Source of the DNA: Sphingomonas cavernae
Lineage (GTDB): Bacteria; Pseudomonadota; Alphaproteobacteria; Sphingomonadales; Sphingomonadaceae
Direction: 5' to 3'
Length of the DNA: 64,000 bases
Assembly: GCF_003590775.1 (NCBI RefSeq)
Contig: NZ_QYUM01000002.1
Coordinates: 310,001-374,000 of the forward strand
Positions 8,561 to 16,651 of the stretch are shown here, in pieces (position 1 is the first letter of the stretch; each line of letters starts with the position of its first letter). The translations under genes were made by a program, and so were the position numbers. Under the pieces are notes generated by a model that saw only the letters and a program-made list of their open reading frames with translations, was not told the origin of the DNA and made no database searches.

Positions 8561-9300
8561 CCGGTGACATAGGCGGCTTTCGACGAGGCGAGGAAGACAG
8601 CGGCATGGCCAATTTCTTCGGGCTGACCCCAGCGCTTGAGCGCCAGGTTCTTGTGGACCTCGGTGGTCCACGCCTCGTCGAACACGCCCTGCTTGGAGAG
8701 TTCGAGGAACATGCCGGCCTCGATCACGCCGACGAGCACGGTGTTGGCGCGGATACCATATTTGCCCTCCTCGCGCGCAAAACCCTTCACCAGCGCTTCG
8801 TTGGCGGCCTTGGGCGCGACCGAGAGGCCGTCCTTGTCGGGCCAGCGCAGATCGCCCGCCGAACCCAGATGGACGAGCGAACCGCCACCCGTCTTGCGCA
8901 TGTGCGGGATCACCGCGCGCGCCGCATTGAAGAAGCCGTGGACCTCGACATCGAGTGCGCGTCGCCATTGTTCGGCGGTGGTGTCGGCGAGATGGACCTG
9001 GTCGACGAGCGGCCCTGCCCCCCAGACGAGCGTGTGGACGCGGCCATGCGTCGCGACAGCATCGGCGATGGCGGCGGCAAGAGCAGCTTCGTCGGTGACG
9101 TCGCAGTGATGGAGGCTCGCGGTTCGGCCGAGCGATTCGATGTCCTCGCGGAGCGCCTCGGCGCGCGCCTGCTTCGAGCGGTACGCGATCGCGACGTCAC
9201 TGCCCGCGCGCGCAAATTCCGCGGCAACCACCGCGCCGATGCCCCCCGTCGCGCCGAATATCAGCGCCGCGCCTTCGGGAAAAAGCCGATCCTCACCCAT
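8524..9300 (-). CDS. Atypical SDR lacking the catalytic tyrosine, 258 aa
   Basis: The SDR fold is clear: FGATGGIGAVVAAEFARAG at the cofactor site, VWGAG at the NAG position, HLGSAGDLRW at the catalytic serine strand and the end VTGQQIAVAGGYGI. However, at the Y-x3-K position the sequence reads LSVAPKAAN, with Ser four residues before the Lys, so the usual tyrosine is missing. It may be a divergent reductase or a non-catalytic relative. AAGGAGG lies 6 nt before the ATG at 9300, so this start is preferred over ATG 9306. The gene is divergent from the Rieske oxygenase and shares its AT-rich promoter gap. Confidence 0.85.
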   Translation of the reverse strand: MGEDRLFPEGAALIFGATGGIGAVVAAEFARAGSDVAIAYRSKQARAEALREDIESLGRTASLHHCDVTDEAALAAAIADAVATHGRVHTLVWGAGPLVDQVHLADTTAEQWRRALDVEVHGFFNAARAVIPHMRKTGGGSLVHLGSAGDLRWPDKDGLSVAPKAANEALVKGFAREEGKYGIRANTVLVGVIEAGMFLELSKQGVFDEAWTTEVHKNLALKRWGQPEEIGHAAVFLASSKAAYVTGQQIAVAGGYGI

Positions 9301-9370
9301 TCGCATCCTCCTTGATTGATGCGCCTTGTATGCCGCTATCATTTGTGGGATGCTACCACGAAATGCGGTG

Positions 9371-9416
9371 ACAATAACGCAATATAAAACGCAAAACGTA
9401 GTTCCAATACGCATAA
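9371..9416. promoter_or_regulatory. AT-rich divergent promoter with TACGCA motif
   Basis: In the 130-nt gap between the SDR (start 9300) and the Rieske gene (start 9431) the DNA becomes AT-rich and contains AATACGCATAA at 9406-9416. Two looser copies lie before it (TAACGCAAT near 9375 and AAACGCAAA near 9388). The same hexamer recurs in the other steroid-gene promoters of the window, so this is proposed as an operator. Confidence 0.45.
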
Positions 9417-9430
9417 GAGAGGTTTCCACG

Positions 9431-10510
9431 ATGGCGACAACCGCAGAATACGGGCTGGGCGACCAGACCTTCCCCCGCGGCTGGTTCATGATTGCCGCCG
9501 CCGCCGAACTCGAGGGCACCAAGCCGCTTCCCGTCCGCTATTTCGGTCGAGACAGGGTACTTTACCGGGGCGAATCGGGTCAGGTTTATCTGGTCGATGC
9601 CTATTGCCCGCACATGGGCGCGCATCTGGCGAAGAACGAGACCAGCTTCGTGATCCGCGACAATGAACATGTGCAGGGCGAGTCGATCCGCTGCCCCTAT
9701 CATGGCTGGCGCTTCGGCCCCGACGGCAAGTGCAACCAGATCCCCTATTCGCCGCAGAAGATCCCTGCCGCCGCGAAGATAGAGACCTGGCCCGTGATCG
9801 AACGCGCGGGGTGCATATGGATGTGGCATGATCCCGAAGGCCTCGAGCCCGAATATGACCTGCCCGCCTTCGAGGAGTATGAGCAGCCGCATTGGGTGAA
9901 GTGGGACCTGGACCGACTGGGCGAACTCAACAGCCACCCGGTCGAGATCCTCGACAACATGGCCGATCGCGCGCATTTCGAGCCCGTCCACGGCAACGAA
10001 AAGGTCGACGTTTTCGAGAATGATTTCGACGGCCACCGCGTCGTCCAGCGGCTGCGCGCGGGGCACCGCACGCTCCAAGGTGACGCACCGCTCGAAACCG
10101 ATACCTGGTATACCGGGCCCGGCATTCTGCAATCGCGCATGTCGGGGCAGTTTCCCTCGATCATCATGATCGCGCACACACCCGTCGACGACGGCGTGGT
10201 GAAGGTGTGGCACGCGCTGCTGGTAAAGGTCGCCAATGCCGAGCCGACGGATGAGGACGTTGCGATGGCGCGCGCCTATCAGGCGGCGGCGTGCGCGGCC
10301 TTCGCGCAGGATTTCGAGATCTGGTCCAACAAGAAGCCGTGCATCAACCCGATGGCGGTGCAGGGCGACGGCCCCGTCGGCAAGCTCCGCATCTGGTATC
10401 GGCAGTTCTACAATGCCCGCGCGCGCGCGGCGGAATTCCAGGCGCGCGTCAACGGCACGCACGTAACGCGCGGGACGCTGTCGGCGCCGTTCGAGCAGAA
10501 AGTCGCCTGA
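9431..10510 (+). CDS. kshA: Rieske oxygenase, KshA-like (3-ketosteroid 9alpha-hydroxylase oxygenase), 359 aa
   Basis: The N-terminal Rieske domain binds a [2Fe-2S] centre through CPHMGAH and CPYHGWRF near residues 60 and 90. The catalytic domain has ILDNMADRAHFEPVHG, matching the KshA pattern DNVTDMAHFxxxH, where two His and a later acid hold the mononuclear iron. In the pathway KshA hydroxylates C9 of androstadienedione and so triggers ring-B opening; it needs a separate ferredoxin reductase (KshB), not seen here. The spacing between the Rieske His and the second Cys is longer than in the mycobacterial enzyme. The start at 9431 (MATTAEYG) follows AGAGAGG. Rieske oxygenase is certain; the 9alpha role rests on sequence pattern and context. 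Confidence 0.82.
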   Translation: MATTAEYGLGDQTFPRGWFMIAAAAELEGTKPLPVRYFGRDRVLYRGESGQVYLVDAYCPHMGAHLAKNETSFVIRDNEHVQGESIRCPYHGWRFGPDGKCNQIPYSPQKIPAAAKIETWPVIERAGCIWMWHDPEGLEPEYDLPAFEEYEQPHWVKWDLDRLGELNSHPVEILDNMADRAHFEPVHGNEKVDVFENDFDGHRVVQRLRAGHRTLQGDAPLETDTWYTGPGILQSRMSGQFPSIIMIAHTPVDDGVVKVWHALLVKVANAEPTDEDVAMARAYQAAACAAFAQDFEIWSNKKPCINPMAVQGDGPVGKLRIWYRQFYNARARAAEFQARVNGTHVTRGTLSAPFEQKVA

Positions 10511-10544
10511 GCGCGGCCACAAGATAGAAGCAAGGGAGAAGCAA

Positions 10545-11336
10545 TTGGCCAGACTGGATGGCAAGGTCGCGATCGTCACGGGCGCGGCGCAGGGTATGGG
10601 CGAAGCGACCGCGCGGCTCTTCGCGGCCGAGGGCGCGAAGGTCGTGGTGTGCGACATTCTCGAGGACAAGGGCAAGGCGGTCGCTGCCGATCTCGGCGCG
10701 GACAACGCGCTGTTCCATTCGCTCGACGTGCGCTCGGAAGAAGGCTGGGCGGCGGTGGTTGCCGCGGCCGTCGCGAAATTCGGCAAGATCGACATCCTCG
10801 TCAACAATGCCGCGGTCGTCCATTTCAGTCCGATCGAGGCGATCGAGGCGGCCGATGTCGAACGCGTGCTCGGGATCAACGTGCTCGGCGTGATACTCGG
10901 TGCCAAGCATGCGGCGCCCGAAATGACAAAGAGCGGCCGCGGCGTCATCATCAACATCTCGTCGGTCGACGGGCTGCGCGGTTGCAACGGGCTCACCGCC
11001 TATACCGCGAGCAAATGGGCGGTGCGCGGGCTTTCCAAGTCGCTTGCCTATGAACTTGGCCCGCGCGGCGTGCGCGTCTGCACCGTCCATCCGGGCGGGG
11101 TGAACACGCAGATGGGCAATCCCGCTGGGCTTTCGGGCGATGCGCTCAATGTCGGCTATGAGCGCGTGCCGCTCCAGCGGATCGGCGAGCCCGAGGAGAT
11201 TGCGCGCGCAAGCCTGTTCGTCGCCTCGGATGATGCGAGCTACATCACGGGCGCGGAGATCGCGGTCGATGGCGGCTGGTCGGCGGGCTATTACCAGCCG
11301 ATGCTGCCGGGCGCGCCCGAGGTCTTGAGCAAGTGA
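10545..11336 (+). CDS. SDR, hydroxysteroid dehydrogenase-like, 263 aa
   Basis: A classical SDR with TGAAQGMG (residues 12-19), VVVCDIL at beta-2 (NAD-type Asp), NNAA, the ISS serine and active-site YTASK. The region ELGPRGVRVCTVHPGGVNTQM is close to 3alpha/20beta-hydroxysteroid dehydrogenases. The only sensible start is a TTG at 10545, supported by AAGGGAG 7-13 nt upstream and by the conserved LDGKVAIVTG that follows at once. It lies 34 nt downstream of the Rieske gene and overlaps the next SDR by 4 nt, so it belongs to a long operon running to 16642. A 3- or 17-hydroxysteroid oxidation is likely but not proven. Confidence 0.88.
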   Translation: MARLDGKVAIVTGAAQGMGEATARLFAAEGAKVVVCDILEDKGKAVAADLGADNALFHSLDVRSEEGWAAVVAAAVAKFGKIDILVNNAAVVHFSPIEAIEAADVERVLGINVLGVILGAKHAAPEMTKSGRGVIINISSVDGLRGCNGLTAYTASKWAVRGLSKSLAYELGPRGVRVCTVHPGGVNTQMGNPAGLSGDALNVGYERVPLQRIGEPEEIARASLFVASDDASYITGAEIAVDGGWSAGYYQPMLPGAPEVLSK

Positions 11337-12085
11337 GCGAACTGGCGGGCAAGGTCGCGATCGTTACCGGCGCCGGACAGGGCGTCGGGCGCGGCATCGC
11401 GGTCGCGCTCGCCAGGCGCGGGGCGAAGGTTGCGCTGGTCGGGCGGACGCTCGCCAAGCTTGACGCGGTGGCGGCAGAAATGGGCGGCGATGCCGCGTCC
11501 TTCGCGTGTGACGTGAAGGATGGTGCAGCGATCCACGCCACGGTCGACGCGGTGGCGCGGCTGTTCGGCGGGATCGACATCCTCGTCAACAATGCGCAGG
11601 AGGTGCCGCTCGGCCCCTTGCTTGGCGTCGAGGATGAGGCCTTTGAGGCGGGCTTCGCCTCGGGGCCGCTGGCGAGCTTTCGTTTCATGAAGGCATGCCA
11701 CCCCTATCTCCACCAGCGCGGCGGCGGGACGATCATCAATCTTGCCAGCTCGGCGGCATTGCGCTGGGATATGGCGAACTATGGCGCCTATGCCGCGGTC
11801 AAGCAGGCGACGCGCGCGCTCACCCGCGCCGCCGCTGCCGAATGGGGACCCGACAATATCCGCGTGCTGACCATCGCGCCGCACGCAAAGTCGCCGGGGC
11901 TTGCCATGTGGATGGAGAATAATCCGGAAGAGGCCGAGGCCTTTTTCCGCACAATTCCGCTGCGCCGCGTCGGCGATTGCGAGATTGATATCGGCAATGC
12001 AGTCGCGGCGCTTTGTGGGCCGGATCTCGCCTATCTGACGGGAGCGACAATCCCGCTGGACGGCGGACAGGCCAATTTCGACTGA
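11333..12085 (+). CDS. Short-chain dehydrogenase/reductase, 250 aa
   Basis: Starts with GTG inside a GTGA overlap with the stop of the preceding SDR gene, a sign of translational coupling. Cofactor motif TGAGQGVG, beta-2 end LVGRTL (Arg, so NADP(H) possible), NNAQ in place of NAG, serine in INLASSAAL and active-site YAAVK. The C-terminus is the regular LTGATIPLDGGQANFD. The position in the operon between another SDR and a SnoaL gene points to modification of a ring hydroxyl or keto group. The substrate is not deducible. Confidence 0.87.
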   Translation: MSELAGKVAIVTGAGQGVGRGIAVALARRGAKVALVGRTLAKLDAVAAEMGGDAASFACDVKDGAAIHATVDAVARLFGGIDILVNNAQEVPLGPLLGVEDEAFEAGFASGPLASFRFMKACHPYLHQRGGGTIINLASSAALRWDMANYGAYAAVKQATRALTRAAAAEWGPDNIRVLTIAPHAKSPGLAMWMENNPEEAEAFFRTIPLRRVGDCEIDIGNAVAALCGPDLAYLTGATIPLDGGQANFD

Positions 12086-12107
12086 GTGCATTTGAGAGGA
12101 TGCGGCG

Positions 12108-12641
12108 ATGAGCTACCCGACAGAGGAAGTCGAAGCCGCGATCACAGGACTGCGCGATGCCTTTGTGGAGGCGGAGAAGCGCGGAAGCTGGGCATGGATC
12201 GCGGACGAGTTCTATCATGAGGATTGCGTCTATGAATGTCCCTATGGCGGCGCGATGTTCGTCCGCGCCGAGGGCCGCGAGGCGATCCGCCGAACGCATT
12301 ATGGCCGCGACATGGACGTTGGCTCGGGTTGGCAGGGATGGAGCTTTCCGATCCTGGGCTGGGCGATCAAGGGCGACCGGATCATCAGCGAATGGGTCAA
12401 TCGCGGGCCCGGAAAGCGCGCGGACGGCAACCATTACGAAACGCGCGGCGTCTCACTGATTACCTATGGCGGCGGGGGCAAGTTCTCTTACCAGATGGAC
12501 CTGTTCGACATCGCGCACCAGATGCACCTCTGCGACGAGCTCGATGCCGCGGGACTGCTGAGCGCAGAGCTGAAGCGCGACTGGGTCGCGCCGATGAAGG
12601 CGCGCATCGTGTCGATGCTTGGAAACGGAGTCGCCGCATGA
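12108..12641 (+). CDS. SnoaL/NTF2-like protein, 177 aa
   Basis: An NTF2-like cone fold, somewhat larger than usual. AITGLRDAFVEAEKRGSWAWIADEF is the long helix pair, with the first cavity residues in YHEDCVYECPYGG. The second half has GWSFPILGWAIKGDRIISEWVNRG. Aromatic and acidic residues point into the presumed pocket. The stop overlaps the ATG of the next, shorter SnoaL gene (ATGA), so the pair may act on the same substrate or form a heteromer. In sphingomonad bile-salt degradation a protein of this superfamily removes the 7-hydroxyl group as water; such a dehydratase role is possible here but not shown. Confidence 0.8.
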   Translation: MSYPTEEVEAAITGLRDAFVEAEKRGSWAWIADEFYHEDCVYECPYGGAMFVRAEGREAIRRTHYGRDMDVGSGWQGWSFPILGWAIKGDRIISEWVNRGPGKRADGNHYETRGVSLITYGGGGKFSYQMDLFDIAHQMHLCDELDAAGLLSAELKRDWVAPMKARIVSMLGNGVAA

Positions 12642-13078
12642 GCGCCGCCGATATCGTCGAGATCCAGCAACTGCTCGCCGCCTATGTCTTTGCGATCGAT
12701 GCCAGGGATTATGACGCGCTGGACGACGTGTTCACGCCCGATGCCGAGATCGACTATCGCGCTACGGGCGGGGCCGAGGGGCGTTGGGCGGAGATCAAGC
12801 CCTGGCTGGGGCGCGCCCTGGCGCCCTTCCCCATCACCCAGCATCTGATCGGGCTTCCACTCATCAGGATTGACGGCGACACGGCGACTGCGCGGACAAT
12901 GCTGTTCAATCCGATGCAGCTTGCGCGGCCCGAGGGCGATCACCTGTTCCTGCTCGGCTGCACCTATGCCGACGAGCTGGTGCGCACCGCACAAGGCTGG
13001 CGCATTGCGAAACGCGTCGAGACCGATTTCTGGGTGAAAGACCCGCCCAGCGATTTCACGCCGGAACCAGCGCCGTGA
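12638..13078 (+). CDS. SnoaL/NTF2-like protein, 146 aa
   Basis: A single SnoaL-like domain: IVEIQQLLAAYVFAIDARDYDALDDVF, TPDAEIDYRATGG, then ITQHLIG with a pocket His, and the end GWRIAKRVETDFW. This is the arrangement of the BaiE/dehydratase-like branch. It starts at the ATGA overlap with the larger SnoaL gene before it, and its own stop overlaps the GTG of the flavin oxidoreductase gene, so three genes are coupled. Likely a dehydratase or isomerase of a ring intermediate; the exact step is unknown. Confidence 0.82.
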   Translation: MSAADIVEIQQLLAAYVFAIDARDYDALDDVFTPDAEIDYRATGGAEGRWAEIKPWLGRALAPFPITQHLIGLPLIRIDGDTATARTMLFNPMQLARPEGDHLFLLGCTYADELVRTAQGWRIAKRVETDFWVKDPPSDFTPEPAP

Positions 13079-14328
13079 CCGCCGATCCATTCGGCCCCGT
13101 CGAGATCGGGCCAATCACACTGCGCAACCGCTTCATCCGTTCGGGCGCGAACGAGATGATGAACAAGGATACCTTCCCGACGCGCGCGCTCATGGAGTTC
13201 CACAGCGCTTATGCGCGCGGCGGCGTGGGAATGACGACGCTCGCCTATATCGCGGTCTCACCCGACGGCCGCACGCTCCCCGGACAGGGGATGATGAGCG
13301 CCGAAAGTGTGCCGCATTACCGCGCCGTCACCGACGCGATCCATGCCGAGGGCGTAAAAGTCTCCGCACAGATCACGCATGGCGGCAGCTTCTGCCAGAT
13401 CGACGATCTCTCGACCCCGCGTGCGATGTCCGCGAGCGGTGGGATCGACAAGATGGGCGTGCTCAAGGGCCGTTTCTTCCAGCGCGAGATGACACGCGCC
13501 GACATGGAAATGGTGACGAGCGAATTCGCGCGTGCGGCGGAGCTTGCCGAGCAGGCCGGGTTCGACGCGCTCGAGATCCATATGGGGCACGGCTATCTGC
13601 TCAACCAGTTCATCTCGCCGCTCTCCAACTTCCGCAAGGACGGCTATGGCGGATCAGCGGAAAACAGGCTGCGTTTCCCTGCTGAAGTGCTCGCGGCAGT
13701 CAAAAAAGCGACGGGCGGCCGGCTCGCGATCCTCGCCAAGATTAACCTGACCGACGGCGTCCCGAAAGGCGCTACAGTGGACGATGCGATCGTGACCGCG
13801 CGCGCGCTCGAAGCGGCGGGCGCGGACATGCTCGTACTGTCGGCGGGGCGCAATATCGAGAGCACCTGGGCGATGTTCGGCAGCCCGCTGCCCTATGACG
13901 ATCTCGCTGCGATGCAGGGCGGACTGCTCGCGAAACTCCAGTTCGCGGTCCTCAAGATGAGCGTGCCCAAGCTGCCGCCTTTCCGCGAGAACTATCTGAT
14001 GGAGCATGCGCTCCGGCTGAAGGCGGCGCTCGCAGGAAGCCCGATGAAGCTCGCCTATCTTGGCGGCGTTCAGTCATTGGGCGGGGCGTGGCAGGCAATG
14101 GCCGAGGGATTCGACGCGATCGTGATGGCGCGCGCGCTGATCCACGACCCCTGCCTCATCGCCAAATGGCGGAGCGGAGAAAGCAGCAAATCGGGCTGCA
14201 CCGCGTGCAACCGCTGCGTGGCGGCGATGTACGGCCCGTCGGGCACGCATTGCCCCGAGGTCGGCAACGCGCTCGACCCCAAACTCAAAGAGATACTCGC
14301 AGGAGAGGAAATGGCGGATGCTGCTTAA
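13075..14328 (+). CDS. Old-yellow-enzyme family NADH:flavin oxidoreductase, 417 aa
   Basis: An FMN TIM-barrel with the OYE signatures ITLRNRFIRSGANEMM near the N-terminus, QITHGG, and GFDALEIHMGHGYLLNQFISPLSN with the active-site region around residue 170. It ends soon after a Cys cluster, CTACNRC then 11 residues then C. The Cys spacing (x2, x2) differs from the classical 4Fe-4S dienoyl-CoA reductase pattern (x2, x3), and no C-terminal FAD/NAD(P) domain follows. It is thus a short, single-domain type. Start is GTG at 13075, overlapping the SnoaL stop. A role in reducing a conjugated dienone, such as a 4,6-diene-3-keto steroid made after dehydration, fits the neighbours but is inference. Confidence 0.87.
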   Translation: MTADPFGPVEIGPITLRNRFIRSGANEMMNKDTFPTRALMEFHSAYARGGVGMTTLAYIAVSPDGRTLPGQGMMSAESVPHYRAVTDAIHAEGVKVSAQITHGGSFCQIDDLSTPRAMSASGGIDKMGVLKGRFFQREMTRADMEMVTSEFARAAELAEQAGFDALEIHMGHGYLLNQFISPLSNFRKDGYGGSAENRLRFPAEVLAAVKKATGGRLAILAKINLTDGVPKGATVDDAIVTARALEAAGADMLVLSAGRNIESTWAMFGSPLPYDDLAAMQGGLLAKLQFAVLKMSVPKLPPFRENYLMEHALRLKAALAGSPMKLAYLGGVQSLGGAWQAMAEGFDAIVMARALIHDPCLIAKWRSGESSKSGCTACNRCVAAMYGPSGTHCPEVGNALDPKLKEILAGEEMADAA

Positions 14329-15097
14329 GGACAAGGTCGTGATCGTCAGCGGGGTCGGCCCCGGCATGGGGCAGGCGCTCGCGCGGATCGCGGCGGCCGA
14401 AGGCGCAAAGGTCGCGCTCGGCGCACGCAACGAGGATTTCATCAACACGGTGGCGGAGGAGATCCGCAGCGGCGGCGGCGAAGCGGTCGCGGTTTCAACC
14501 GATATCGGCAATGCCGGGCAGTGCGCGGCGCTCGCCAAGGCTACCGTCGACGCGTTCGGACGCATCGATGGGCTGGTCAACACCGCCTATATCCATGGCG
14601 CCTGGGTGACCGTGGACGAGGCTGATCCCGAGGACTGGGCGAAGGTGTTCGACATCAACTGCCTCGGCGCGCTCCGCATGACTCAGGCGGTGTTGCCTGC
14701 GATGAAAGCGCAAGGCGGCGGCGCGGTGGTCAATGTCGCCACGATGTCGCAGGTCAACCCCTTCCCCGGCGAAGGCGGCTACGCCACGGGCAAGGGCGCG
14801 CTCGCCACCATGACCAAGCACATGGCGAAGGACTTCGGGCGCTTCAACATCCGCGTCAACGCGACCCGGATGGGCTGGATCGGCGGCAAGCCCGTCTATG
14901 ACTATATCCATGGTCAGGTGGCGAATGGCGCCGACCGCGAAGCCGTGGTGAACGAGATCACCGGGCGCATCCCGCTCGGCATCATCCCGCCCGAGGAGGA
15001 ATGCGCGAAGAGCGTGCTCTTCTTCCTCTCCGATTATGCGAAAGTGGTCACCGGCGCGACGCTCGACGTCAATGGCGGCCAGTATATGGCGCCCTGA
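14318..15097 (+). CDS. Short-chain dehydrogenase/reductase, 259 aa
   Basis: The cofactor loop is SGVGPGMG, beta-2 ends in LGARN, VNTAYI replaces the usual NNAG, and the active site reads GYATGKGAL (Y-x3-K). The serine position is in VATMSQV, slightly shifted from the norm. The C-terminus VTGATLDVNGGQYMAP is regular. It overlaps the flavin oxidoreductase gene by 11 nt and is followed after 2 nt by the DUF1214 gene, placing it inside the same operon. The variant motifs suggest a divergent subfamily; the substrate is unknown. Confidence 0.87.
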   Translation: MLLKDKVVIVSGVGPGMGQALARIAAAEGAKVALGARNEDFINTVAEEIRSGGGEAVAVSTDIGNAGQCAALAKATVDAFGRIDGLVNTAYIHGAWVTVDEADPEDWAKVFDINCLGALRMTQAVLPAMKAQGGGAVVNVATMSQVNPFPGEGGYATGKGALATMTKHMAKDFGRFNIRVNATRMGWIGGKPVYDYIHGQVANGADREAVVNEITGRIPLGIIPPEEECAKSVLFFLSDYAKVVTGATLDVNGGQYMAP

Positions 15098-15099
15098 CG

Positions 15100-16182
15100 A
15101 TGACCGAAAACTCCATGTTCACGCGCGAGATGTGGCGCGATTTCTGCCGACGGCTCGAAGCCGCGGGCGAGGTCGTGCTGGAACCCGAGGCTGCCGCCAC
15201 GCCGCTCGATCGCGCCGAGGGCTTCCGCTATCTCACGCGGCTGTTGCGTATCGGGCTCGAAATGCATCTGGAGCATGCCGATCCGGATTTTCCGGGCTTC
15301 TACGCGGCATCGCACGAAACCGCGAAGATCGGGGCTGACAATCCCGACAATATCTACATGAATGCCACCGTTTCTCCGGGACGTCGCTATCGCATCACGG
15401 GCAAGCGGGGGACCGTCCCGATCCTGAGCTTCGGCACCAAGGCCAATCGCTACGCCATCGACGGAACCATGGCCTCCACAGGCGAGCTGGACTCGGCGGA
15501 CATGGAGGTTGGCACCGACGGATCGTTCGAGATCGTCGTGAGCAAGGACGAGGCTGAGGGCAACTGGCTGCGGCTGGCTGACGACAGCTCGATGGTGATC
15601 GTGCGTCAGACGTTCCTCGACCGTGCAAATGAAGTGCCGGCAAGCGTCGAGATCGAGGCGATCGACGGCCCCTCCCACCCCACCCCTCTGACGGGTGAGC
15701 GGCTCGAGGCGGCGCTGGAGCGTGTGACGGCCTTCGTCGATGGGACGGCCCGGACCTTCGTACACTGGGCCGAGGATTTTCGCGCCGGGCAGTTCAATGC
15801 ACTCGCGACGGTCGATCAGAGCCGCTTCTTCCGTGCCGGGGGCGATCCAACGATCTTCTACCTGCATGGCTGGTGGCAGCTCGCACCGGGGGAGGCGCTC
15901 CGCATCGAGACGCGCGTGCCCGAATGCACCTTCTGGAACTTCCAACTCGACAATTACTGGATGGAGTCGCTCGACTATCGCTACCACCGCATCCATGTGA
16001 ACGGACACAGCGCGCGGTTGAACGACGATGGCACTCTGACACTCATCATCGCGGACCACGACCCCGGCTACGGCAACTGGATCGACACCGCGGGGCATGA
16101 CCGCGGCACGATGCTGCTGCGTTGGACCGGCGCCACCGACCACCCCATTCCCGAAACAAAGGTAATCCGCATCGATGGCTGA
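15100..16182 (+). CDS. DUF1214 domain protein, 360 aa
   Basis: The C-terminal 150 residues match the DUF1214 pattern: YLHGWWQLAPGEALRIE, FWNFQLDNYWMESLDY, ADHDPGYGNWIDTAGHDRG and LLRW. The N-terminal half (FRYLTRLLRIGLEMHLE; NPDNIYMNATVSPG) is typical of the longer versions of this family. The fold is beta-rich and no catalytic centre is known. It starts 2 nt after the SDR stop (ATG 15100) and its own end overlaps the next SnoaL gene by 8 nt. Members are recurrent beside steroid and aromatic genes in sphingomonads and mycobacteria, which suggests an accessory or hydrolytic role, but no function can be assigned. Confidence 0.8.
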   Translation: MTENSMFTREMWRDFCRRLEAAGEVVLEPEAAATPLDRAEGFRYLTRLLRIGLEMHLEHADPDFPGFYAASHETAKIGADNPDNIYMNATVSPGRRYRITGKRGTVPILSFGTKANRYAIDGTMASTGELDSADMEVGTDGSFEIVVSKDEAEGNWLRLADDSSMVIVRQTFLDRANEVPASVEIEAIDGPSHPTPLTGERLEAALERVTAFVDGTARTFVHWAEDFRAGQFNALATVDQSRFFRAGGDPTIFYLHGWWQLAPGEALRIETRVPECTFWNFQLDNYWMESLDYRYHRIHVNGHSARLNDDGTLTLIIADHDPGYGNWIDTAGHDRGTMLLRWTGATDHPIPETKVIRIDG

Positions 16183-16642
16183 CCTTGAATCCCGCATCTC
16201 CCGGCTCGAGGCCGAAAGCGATATCCGCCGCCTGAAGGCGCGCTATCTGAATGCGTGCGACGCCAAGGATGTCGACGCGATCCGCGCCTGCTTCACGCCC
16301 GACGCCGTGATCGATTTCCCGCCGATCGGTGAATTCGATCTCGACGGCCTCATCGACGTCTTTACCCAGATGGCCGTGTCGACACCGATCACCGATGTGC
16401 ACCAGGCGCACAATGCCGAGATAGACGTGCGGGGTGATGAGGCGAGCGCGCGCTGGAACCTGGGCTATGCGAGCTATGATCCGCGCGGACGGACCTTTCG
16501 GCTGCTCGCCAATTTCTATCAGGATCGCTATCGCCGCACGCCCGATGGATGGCGCATCTGCTACACCCGCTCGGAACCGCGCGCGATCGTCGACGGCACG
16601 CTCGCCGAGGACGGAATCAAAGCGGCGTGGGTCGCGGACTGA
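16175..16642 (+). CDS. SnoaL/NTF2-like protein, 155 aa
   Basis: A SnoaL-like domain preceded by a short coiled segment (MADLESRISRLEAESD). The core reads IRRLKARYLNACDAKDVDAIRACF, TPDAVIDFP, VHQAHNAEIDV and DGWRICYTRSEPR. The His and Asp placements are like BaiE-type dehydratases. It overlaps the DUF1214 gene by 8 nt and is the last gene of the operon that begins at the Rieske gene. Ten bases further on, a convergent regulator gene ends. Probable dehydratase/isomerase; specificity unknown. Confidence 0.82.
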   Translation: MADLESRISRLEAESDIRRLKARYLNACDAKDVDAIRACFTPDAVIDFPPIGEFDLDGLIDVFTQMAVSTPITDVHQAHNAEIDVRGDEASARWNLGYASYDPRGRTFRLLANFYQDRYRRTPDGWRICYTRSEPRAIVDGTLAEDGIKAAWVAD

Positions 16643-16651
16643 ACCCGCGGG

